64,000 nt of DNA from positions 310,001-374,000 of the forward strand of contig NZ_LZZW01000036.1 of NCBI RefSeq assembly GCF_014170375.1, read 5' to 3'. Shown piece by piece: positions 26,702 to 35,000 of this stretch. The notes beneath the pieces are model-generated. The model was not told the origin of the DNA, made no database searches, and saw only the letters and a list, made by a program, of their open reading frames with translations. The DNA is from Variovorax sp. UMC13 (GTDB lineage Bacteria; Pseudomonadota; Gammaproteobacteria; Burkholderiales; Burkholderiaceae_C). The translations under genes were made by a program, and so were the position numbers. Each line of letters starts with the position of its first letter. Position 1 is the first letter of the stretch.

Positions 26702-27876
26702 ACGTCGTGCTGTTCGCCCATCCGGATTTCCTGGGCTCGGCCAGCATGCCGCGCTACACCCGCTGGCTGGCCGACGGCCTGCTGCGCCGCGGCCACACGG
26801 TGCGCGTCTGGGCGCCGCAGCCCCTGTTTCATGCCTGGCCGGTGCACCGGCGCTTCAAGAAGTGGATGGGCTACCTCGACCAGTTCGTGGTCTTTCCGCG
26901 CTGGGTGCGGCGCGAGAAGGCCCGCCAGCCCGCCGACACGCTCTATGTGTTCAGCGACCACGCGCTCGGCCCCTGGGTGCCGCTGGTGGCGTCGCAGCCC
27001 CATGTCATCCATTGCCACGACCTGCTGGCGCAGCATTCGGCGCTGGGCCGGGTGCCGCTCAACCGGCCGGGCTTCACGGGCCGGCTCTACCAGCGCTACA
27101 TCCGCCAGGGCTTCACGCAGGGTCGCCGCTTCATCGCGATCTCGAGAAAGACCGAGCAGGACCTGCGCGGCTTCATCGGCTCGCAGCCGGTGTGCGATGT
27201 CGTCTACAACGGCGTCAACCCGCAGTTCCATCCGGCGCCCGATGTGGCGGCCGGCCGCATCGAACTGGGCCGCAGGCTGGGCCTCGACCTGTCGCGCGGC
27301 TTCCTGCTGCACGTGGGCGTGGACGTCTGGTACAAGAACCGCGGCGGCGTGCTGGCGATGGTCGACCGCTGGCGCCACGGCACGCCGCAGGGCCTGCCGC
27401 TGCTGATGATCGGCCCGCCGCCCACCGACGCCCTGGTCGCCCAGCGCCTGGGCATGCACGCGCCCGACGAGGTGCATTTCCTTTCGGGCGTCGCCGACGA
27501 GGTGCTGGTCGGACTCTACGGCACGGCCACGGCCTTCCTCTTCCCCTCGATCGCCGAAGGCTTCGGCTGGCCGATCGCCGAGGCCATGGCCTCGGGCTGC
27601 CCCGTCATCACCACCGATGCGGCGCCGATGAACGAGGTCGCGGGCGACGCGGGCTTCTACGTGCCGCCGGCCGATGCCGCGGCCCCGGCCGACGAGGCCT
27701 GGACCGCGGCCGCCGCCACCGTGCTCGCGCAGGTGGTCGGCCTGAGCGACGAGGCGCGGCGCGCGGCCGTCGAACACGGCCTCTCGCAGGTGCGGCGCTT
27801 CGACTCCGATGCCGCGCTCGACCGCATCGAGGCGATCTACATGCAGACGCTGGCCTCGCACGCGCGGCCGGCCTGA
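26698..27876 (+). CDS. Glycosyltransferase, GT4-like (second of pair)
   Basis: A 392-residue GT-B enzyme. It starts MNVVLFAHPDFLGSASMPRYT. The donor domain has FLLHVGVDVWYKNRGGVL, then PSIAEGFGWPIAEAMASGCPVI and TTDAAPMNEVAGDAGFYV, the EX7E-type site of retaining GT4 enzymes. It is translationally coupled to the preceding GT by an ATGA overlap and followed after 37 bp by asnB. Sugar specificity cannot be read from the sequence. Confidence 0.9.
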   Translation: MNVVLFAHPDFLGSASMPRYTRWLADGLLRRGHTVRVWAPQPLFHAWPVHRRFKKWMGYLDQFVVFPRWVRREKARQPADTLYVFSDHALGPWVPLVASQPHVIHCHDLLAQHSALGRVPLNRPGFTGRLYQRYIRQGFTQGRRFIAISRKTEQDLRGFIGSQPVCDVVYNGVNPQFHPAPDVAAGRIELGRRLGLDLSRGFLLHVGVDVWYKNRGGVLAMVDRWRHGTPQGLPLLMIGPPPTDALVAQRLGMHAPDEVHFLSGVADEVLVGLYGTATAFLFPSIAEGFGWPIAEAMASGCPVITTDAAPMNEVAGDAGFYVPPADAAAPADEAWTAAAATVLAQVVGLSDEARRAAVEHGLSQVRRFDSDAALDRIEAIYMQTLASHARPA

Positions 27877-27913
27877 GCCCCTTCCACCTTCAACGCCACA
27901 AGGCCCCTCCACC

Positions 27914-29803
27914 ATGTGCGGAATCGCAGGAATCATCAGTTTCGACCACAGCGCGGACCCGGCGGCCATCGACCGCATGAACACGGCGATGCAGCACCGC
28001 GGCCCCGATGCCGAAGGGCGCTACGAAGCCGATGGCGTGCTGATGGGCCAGCGCCGGCTGTCGATCATCGACGTCAGCGACGCCGCCAACCAGCCCTTCA
28101 CCGAGGAGACCGGCCGCTACGTGATGGTCTTCAACGGCGAGATCTACAACTACAAGGAAGTGCGCGCCCAGCTCGACTACGCCTGGAAGACGCACTCCGA
28201 CACCGAGGTGATCCTGGCGGCCTTCATCCGCTGGGGCGCCGACTGCCTGTCGCGCCTGAACGGCATGTTCGCGATCGCGATCTGGGACAAGCACAAGCGC
28301 GAACTCTTCATCGCGCGCGACCGCATCGGCGTCAAGCCCTTCTACTTCGTGCGCCAGGCCGGCAGCTTCACCTTCTGCTCGGAAGTGCGCGGCCTGATCG
28401 CGGCCGGCGCGAGCGACGGCCGCATCGACCGCCAGTCGCTGCGCGAGTACCTGGGCGGCGTGTCGGTGAAGACGCCGCACACCATCCTCGAGGGTGTGGA
28501 GCAGCTGCTGCCCGGCGAATGCGCGACGCTAACCGAGGGCGCCTTCGAGCGCCGCATCTACTGGCACCTGACGGGCGCGCCAACGCAGCCCATCGCCGCC
28601 GATGCCTACGCCGACTACGGCCGCGTGACCGCCACCCTGCGCGAGCTGCTCGACGCCTCGATCCAGATGCGCATGGTGGCCGACGTGCCGGTGGGCGCCT
28701 TCCTCTCGGGCGGCATCGATTCCTCGGCCGTGGTCGCGCTGATGGCGCAGCACCACGACCAGCCGGTCGACACCTTCTCCATCGTGTTCGAGGACAAGGA
28801 GTTCGACGAGCGCGAGTACGCGCAGATCGTGGCGAAGAAATACGGCACCCGCCACACCGAACTGCTGCTCGATCCGCAGGAGGTGGTGCGCATCCTGCCC
28901 GACTACATCCGCCGCACCGACCATCCGACGCTGGACGGCATCAACACCTTCATCGTTTCCAAGCTGGTGGCGCAGACCGGCATCAAGGTCGCGCTCTCGG
29001 GCCTGGGCGGCGACGAGCTGTTCGCCGGCTACCCGGGCTTCGAGCGCTGGCTCACCGTGTCGCGCCACAAGAAGCTGTTCGGCCACCCGCTGTTCCGCCA
29101 GGGCGTGGGCGCGGCCAGCGCGGTGCTCAAGACGCGCGCGCTGTCCAAGCTCAACGACCTCACGAGCGGCGGCAATCTCGACCTGTCGTCCTTCTATGGC
29201 GCGAGCCGCAGCGTGTTCGTGCGCGGCGACCTCGACCGGCTGCTGAGCTTCCCGGCCGACGCGCATGCGCGCGGCTGGGAACACGTCAACTTCGGCGCCG
29301 CGGCGCAATTCCCGCTGCTGGGCCAGTACTCGATCGCCGAGCTGTCGGGCTACACGCTCGACGTGCTGCTGCGCGACACCGACCAGATGAGCATGGCCTG
29401 GGGCCTGGAGATCCGCGAGCCCTTCTTCGACTACCGGCTGATCGAGTACGTGCTGCGCATGCCCGACGCGATGAAGACCGACTTCAAGACCCCCAAGAAG
29501 GCGCTGGTCGATGCCATGGGCACACTGCTGCCGCCGGAGATCGTGCACCGCCCGAAGAAGGGCTTCGCCTTTCCCTGGGACCGCTGGCTGCGCAACGACC
29601 TGAAGGATTTCTGCGCCGCCGCGCTGGACCAGTTGGGCCGCAACGCGCTGTTCGAGCGCGCCGAAGTGGCCTCGCTGTGGCAGCGCTTCCTGGCCGGCGA
29701 CCGGCGCGTCAACTGGACGCACGTCTGGTCGCTGGTGATGTTGCAGTCGTGGATGGCGGCGCGCGCGGCCGAGGTGCCGGTGGCCGTGGCCGAGACGGCC
29801 TGA
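27914..29803 (+). CDS. asnB: Asparagine synthetase (glutamine-hydrolysing)
   Basis: A 629-residue two-domain enzyme. The start MCGIAGIISFDHS exposes Cys2, the glutaminase nucleophile. The class II amidotransferase domain spans about 2-215 (QHRGPDAEGRY, FNGEIYNY, SDTEVILAAF). The synthetase domain has the PP-loop FLSGGIDSSAVVAL near residue 265 and GLGGDELFAGYPGFERW. Homologues often sit in polysaccharide clusters, where some amidate sugars or peptides rather than free aspartate. Here it follows two glycosyltransferases, so either housekeeping asparagine synthesis or glycan modification is possible. Confidence 0.9.
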   Translation: MCGIAGIISFDHSADPAAIDRMNTAMQHRGPDAEGRYEADGVLMGQRRLSIIDVSDAANQPFTEETGRYVMVFNGEIYNYKEVRAQLDYAWKTHSDTEVILAAFIRWGADCLSRLNGMFAIAIWDKHKRELFIARDRIGVKPFYFVRQAGSFTFCSEVRGLIAAGASDGRIDRQSLREYLGGVSVKTPHTILEGVEQLLPGECATLTEGAFERRIYWHLTGAPTQPIAADAYADYGRVTATLRELLDASIQMRMVADVPVGAFLSGGIDSSAVVALMAQHHDQPVDTFSIVFEDKEFDEREYAQIVAKKYGTRHTELLLDPQEVVRILPDYIRRTDHPTLDGINTFIVSKLVAQTGIKVALSGLGGDELFAGYPGFERWLTVSRHKKLFGHPLFRQGVGAASAVLKTRALSKLNDLTSGGNLDLSSFYGASRSVFVRGDLDRLLSFPADAHARGWEHVNFGAAAQFPLLGQYSIAELSGYTLDVLLRDTDQMSMAWGLEIREPFFDYRLIEYVLRMPDAMKTDFKTPKKALVDAMGTLLPPEIVHRPKKGFAFPWDRWLRNDLKDFCAAALDQLGRNALFERAEVASLWQRFLAGDRRVNWTHVWSLVMLQSWMAARAAEVPVAVAETA

Positions 29804-29822
29804 GCCTGACGCCGCCGGCGGC

Positions 29823-30302
29823 TCAGTCCGCCAGGTAGCTGCCCGACTTGCCGCCGTGCTTCTCCAGCACGCGCACGTCGGTGATGGTCATGCCGCGGTC
29901 GACCGCCTTGCACATGTCGTAGATGGTCAGCAGCGCGACCTGCACCGCGGTCAGCGCCTCCATCTCGACGCCGGTGGGGCCGACCGTCTCGACCGTGGCG
30001 GTGCACACCACCTGCGGCACGCCGCCCTCGGCCAGCGCGAAGGCCACGGCCACGCGGGTCAGGGCCAGCGGGTGGCACAGCGGGATCAGGTCGCTGGTCT
30101 TCTTGGCCGCCTGGATGCCCGCGATGCGCGCGATGCCCAGCACGTCGCCCTTCTTCGCGCTGCCCGATTCGATCAGCGCCAAGGTGTGGGCCTGCATCTC
30201 GATGCGGCCCGTGGCCACGGCCACGCGGTGGGTCGCGGGCTTGGCTGCCACGTCCACCATGTGGGCCTGGCCGTGGGCGTCGAAGTGGGTAAGGGTACTC
30301 AT
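29823..30302 (-). CDS. moaC: Cyclic pyranopterin monophosphate synthase MoaC
   Basis: A 159-residue molybdopterin synthesis enzyme that acts after MoaA to make cyclic pyranopterin monophosphate. Motifs are LTHFDAHGQAHMVDV at the start, KTSDLIPLCHPLALT, TVGPTGVEMEALTAV and LTIYDMCKAVDRGM, with the catalytic Lys and His residues kept. Length matches E. coli (161). The start MSTLTHFD was chosen over an upstream Arg-rich extension. It is convergent with asnB and divergent from the M48 gene. Confidence 0.96.
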   Translation of the reverse strand: MSTLTHFDAHGQAHMVDVAAKPATHRVAVATGRIEMQAHTLALIESGSAKKGDVLGIARIAGIQAAKKTSDLIPLCHPLALTRVAVAFALAEGGVPQVVCTATVETVGPTGVEMEALTAVQVALLTIYDMCKAVDRGMTITDVRVLEKHGGKSGSYLAD

Positions 30303-30354
30303 GGGTGAACTGTCGCTCCGGTTGTGCATCATACGAGGCCGTTTCGCTCTGGAG

Positions 30355-31947
30355 ATGCCGCCCCCCATGCCGCAATGGACCGCCGTTCGCACTGCCCGCC
30401 CCGCCTGGCGCCGGGCCTGCGTGGCCCTGCTGATCGCCAGCCAGTGCCTGCTGCCGCCGCTGGCCCGCGCCCAGCTGCTGCCCGGCATGGGCGACGGCGG
30501 CGAGATGACGGCCGCGGCCGAGCGCCGGCTCGGCGACCAGATCGCGCGCGAGCTCTACCGCGACCCCGATTTCATCGACGACCCGGTGCTGGTCGACTAC
30601 GTGCAGTCGGTCTGGCAGCCGCTGATGGCCGCGGCCCGCGTGCGCGGCGAGCTCACGCCCGAGCTCGACGAGCGCTTCGCCTGGGCCGTGCTGCTGGGGC
30701 GCGACCGCAGCATCAACGCCTTCGCGCTGCCCGGCGGCTACCTGGGCGTGCACCTGGGGCTGATCGCCGTCACCGACAGCCGCGACGAGCTCGCCACCGT
30801 GCTGGGCCACGAGCTCTCGCACGTCACGCAGCGCCACATCGCCCGCATCATGGCCAAGCAGAGCCGGCAGATGCCGCTGCTGCTGGCGGCGATGGTGCTG
30901 GGCATGATCGCGGCCGGCAAGAGCCGCAACGGCGACGCGGGCCAGGCGGTGCTGATGGGCAGCCAGGCGCTGGCCATGCAGAGCCAGCTCGATTTCTCGC
31001 GCGACATGGAGCGCGAGGCCGACCGCGTCGGTTTCGGCGTGATGACCCAGGCCGGTTTCGCACCCCAGGGCGCGGCCTCGATGTTCGAGAAGCTGCAGTA
31101 CGCCTCGCGCCTCAACGACAACGGCTCCTATCCCTACCTGCGCAGCCATCCGCTCAACAGCGAGCGCATCGCCGACATGCAGGCGCGCTTCCAGTTCCGT
31201 GGCGAGGGCTCCGCCGTGCCCGCGGCCGGGACCGTGCCGGCCGCCGCGGCCAAGCCGGAGCTGAAGATGGACCACGCCATGATGGCCGCGCGCGCCCGCG
31301 TGCTGTCGCGGCCCGGGGCCGACGTGCTGCGCCAGGCGGTGGACGCCTCCGGCGGCACCGACTTCGCGCGCCGCGCGCCCGCGCAACAGGCCGGCCTGCT
31401 GTACGCCGGGGCGCTGGGCGCGAGCGAACTGCACGACGCGCGCACGGCCCGCCGGCTGGCCGACCGGCTCACGGCGCTGGTGGCGGCCGATCCGGCCGCG
31501 GCGCACCAGGCCCGGCTGCTGAGCGCCGAGCTCTACCTGGCCGCCGGCGCGGCGCCGCAGGCCGCGGCCCTCCTCGAGCCCGGGGCGGCGCCCCGCACCC
31601 GCGCCGACCTGCTGCTGGCCGCACAGGCGGCCGTGGCCACGCGCCAGCCGAGCCCGCTGGTCGCGCCCCTGCGCGACTGGGTCGCGCTGCACCCGCGCGA
31701 CGCCGGTGCCTGGCATGCGCTGTCCACCCTCTACGGCGCGCAGAACGACGCCCTGCGCGCGGTGCGCGCCGATGCCGAAGCCAACGTCGCGGTGCTCGAC
31801 TATGCGGGCGCGCGCGACCGCTTCAAGGCCGCCCAGGACCTGGCGCGGGGCGGCGGCGACCACTACGAAGCCTCGATCATCGACACCCGCGCACGGGCCG
31901 TGGACGCACTGCTGCAGCAGCAGCAGGCCGATCCGCCGTTGCGTTGA
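30355..31947 (+). CDS. M48-family metalloprotease, BepA/YfgC-like, periplasmic
   Basis: A 530-residue protein. A signal peptide of roughly 35 residues ends PLARA before QLLPG. The M48 domain spans about 55-280: LPGGYLGVHLGLIAV, the zinc site LGHELSHVTQRHIAR, and the third ligand in DMEREADRVGFG. The C-terminal half is Ala-rich helical repeat, TPR-like, as in BepA, which degrades or assists outer-membrane proteins such as LptD. Two starts are possible (30355, 30367); a GGAG at 30351-30354 fits the second better by spacing. It stands between moaC and the synthetase gene with no clear operon partner. Confidence 0.88.
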   Translation: MPPPMPQWTAVRTARPAWRRACVALLIASQCLLPPLARAQLLPGMGDGGEMTAAAERRLGDQIARELYRDPDFIDDPVLVDYVQSVWQPLMAAARVRGELTPELDERFAWAVLLGRDRSINAFALPGGYLGVHLGLIAVTDSRDELATVLGHELSHVTQRHIARIMAKQSRQMPLLLAAMVLGMIAAGKSRNGDAGQAVLMGSQALAMQSQLDFSRDMEREADRVGFGVMTQAGFAPQGAASMFEKLQYASRLNDNGSYPYLRSHPLNSERIADMQARFQFRGEGSAVPAAGTVPAAAAKPELKMDHAMMAARARVLSRPGADVLRQAVDASGGTDFARRAPAQQAGLLYAGALGASELHDARTARRLADRLTALVAADPAAAHQARLLSAELYLAAGAAPQAAALLEPGAAPRTRADLLLAAQAAVATRQPSPLVAPLRDWVALHPRDAGAWHALSTLYGAQNDALRAVRADAEANVAVLDYAGARDRFKAAQDLARGGGDHYEASIIDTRARAVDALLQQQQADPPLR

Positions 31948-32039
31948 CGCCGAAGTTCGCGCCGATTGCGGAGCAATGCCCGTTGCAACGCAGCAATATT
32001 GAGCCCAAACCGCGTGACGTGAAACACAATGTAGCTATT

Positions 32040-35000
32040 GTGTTTTCAAAAACCCTGTCCGACGTCTTCGACGCCCAGTGCAGCGCACACCCCGAGCGTC
32101 CCGCCTATGTCTTCCTTCGCGACGACCTTTCGGTGGCCGAGCAGCGCAGCCATGCCGAGCTGGCGGACGAGGTGCGCGCGCTGGCGCAGGGTCTGGCGGC
32201 CATCGCGCGGCCGGGCGACCGGGTGCTGCTGGCCCTGCCGCCCGGGCTGGACTTCGTGCGCGCCTTCTGGGCCTGCCTGCGCGCGGGCTGCGTGGCGGTG
32301 CCGGCGCCGGCGCCCGACCCCGTGCGGCTGCTGCGCAGCGCGCCGCGGCTGCGCGGCATCCTGGACGACACTGCCGCCGCGCTGGTCTGGACCTCGACCT
32401 CCTTGCGCGAGGCGGCCCGCCAGGTCTTCGAGCCCGGGATGTTCACCGCCGCGCGCTGGATCGCCGCCGACGACCTGACCGGTTCCGCCCCATTGCCGGC
32501 GCCCGCGGCGCCGGACGCGCTGGCCTACCTGCAATACACCTCCGGCTCGACGCTGGCCCCGCGCGGCGTGCGCGTCAGCCATGCGCAGGCGCTGGCCAAC
32601 GTGCGGGCGCTGCACGCGGCCACCCGGGTCGATGCGCACAGCCGGGTCCTGACTTGGCTGCCGCATTTCCATGACTACGGCCTGATCTTCGGCGTGCTCG
32701 CGCCCTTCTGCGCGGGCGCCACCAGCTGGCTGATGTCGCCGCTGGCCTTCCTGCGTCGGCCCCTGCGCTGGCTGGACGCGATCGGCGCGCTGCGCATCAC
32801 CCATTCCGGCGCCCCGCCCTCGGCCTTCCTGGCCTGCCTGCGCGCGCTGGACGGCGCGGCGCCGGCCGCCGATCTCTCGTCGCTGGTCGCGCTGAGCTGC
32901 GGTGCCGAGCCGATCCGTGCCGAGACGCTCGAGCGCGTGCTGGCCGATTTCGGCCGCGCCGGGCTGCGGCCCGAGGCCCTGCTGCCGGCCTACGGCCTGG
33001 CCGAGACCGTGCTCGGCGTGAGCACCTCGCAGCCCGACCGGCCGCCGCTGCTGCTCGCCGTCGACGCGGCCGCGCTGCTGCAGGACCGCGTGGTGCCGCG
33101 CGATGGCGGCGCGGGATCGGCCCGCCTGGTCGGCTGCGGCCCGCCGCTGGCGGACACCGAACTGCAGATCGTCGACGTCGCCAGCGGCGCCGCGGCGGCG
33201 GCCGATGCCGTGGGCGAGATCTGGGTGCGTTCGCCCAGTGTGGGCGACGGCTACTGGCGCCAGCCCGCGCTGTCCGAAGCCAGCTTCGGCGCGCGCATGG
33301 CCGACGGCCACGGCCCGTACCTGCGCACCGGCGACCTGGGCTTCCTGCACCGGGGCGAGCTCTTCGTCACCGGCCGGCTCAAGGACCTGGTGATCGTCCA
33401 CGGCGGCAACCACTATCCGCAGGACCTCGAATGGACCGCCGAGCGCGCGCACTCCGCGCTGCGCACCGGCTATGGCGCCGCCTTCTCGGTCGACACGCCG
33501 GAGGGCGAAGCGCTGGTGCTGGCGCTGGAGACCGAGCGCCGCGCGTCGGTGCCCGATGCCGAAGCGGTTGCGGCCGCGGTGCGGCGCGCCGTCGGCGACG
33601 CCCACGGCCTGCCCGTGGAGGCCGTGGTGCTGGTGCGCTCGGGCTCGCTGCCGCGCAGCTCCAGCGGCAAGATCCAGCGCCGGCGCACCCGCCAGCTGTA
33701 CCTGGAGAACCGGCTCGACATGCAGGCCATTGTGGCGCGCGACGCCAGCGGCGATCCGTCGCTGCAAGCCGATGCCGAGGCCCCGGCGCGCGCGCTGCAC
33801 CTGATGCCGCGCGACGCGCCCGAGCAGGCGCTGTGGGACATCTGGCGCGAGGTGCTCGACACCACCGCCTTCGGTGTGCACGAGAGCTTCTTCGAGCTCG
33901 GCGGCACCTCGCTGCTGATGACGCAGGTGGCCACGCGCGTGAGTCAGCAGATGGGCGTCGAGCTGCCGCTGGCCGACCTGTTCGAGCACACCAGCGTCGC
34001 GGCGCTGGCCGACCATGTCACCCGCCTGCTGGCGGTTGAAGGCGGCAGCGCGCCGGCCCCGGTCGAGGCGCCCGTGCGGGTGCCGCGCGACGGCCCGCTG
34101 CCGGTGTCGCTGTCGCAGCGGCGCATGTGGGTGATCCAGCAGTTCGATCCGGCCTCCTCGGCCTACAACGTGGCGGTCTCGGTGCGGCTGCGCGGCGCGC
34201 TCGACGTCGCGCTGCTGCAGCGGGCCTTCGACCTGATGGTCGCGCGCCACGAGAGCCTGCGCACCCGCCTGGTCCTCGACGGCGCCGGCCCGGTGCAGCG
34301 CATCGCGCCTTCGGCCTCGTTCACCATCGAGCAGATCGACCTGTCCGCGCGGCCCGATCGCGTGGCCCAGGCCCGCGTGCTGCTGGGCGAGCGCCTGGCC
34401 GCGCCCTTCGACCTCGCGCAGGCGCCGCTGCACCGCGCCAGCCTGCTGCGCTTCGACGCCCGCGACCATGTGCTGCTGTGGGTCATGCACCACGCGATCG
34501 CCGACAACTGGTCCTTCGCGGTGCTGATGCGCGAGGCGCTGGCCGCCTATGCCGCCTGGCAGGCGGGTCGCACGCCGCAGCCCGCCCCGATCCCGGTCGA
34601 GTACGCCGACTACGCGGCCTGGCAGCGCAGCCCGGCCGCGGTGGCGCAGCGGCAGCCGCAGCTGGCCTACTGGCGCGCCCGCCTGGCCCGGCTCGCGCCG
34701 CTCGACCTGCCGACCGACTTCGCGCGTCCGCAGCGGCCCAGCTTCCGCGGCGCCCGCGTCTCGGCCGCGCTGCCCATGCGGCTGCGCTCGGCCGTGCGCG
34801 CCTACTGCGCGCGCGCGTCGGTCACGCCCTTCGTGGTGCTGCTCGCGGCCTTCAAGCTGATGCTCACGCGCCAGGCGCGCAACACCGACATCGCCGTCGG
34901 CACGCCGGTGGCCAACCGCCACCGCTTCGCCGCCGAGCATTTGGTCGGCACGCTGGTCAACACGCTGGTGATGCGCACCGACCTGGCCGGCGACCCGAGC

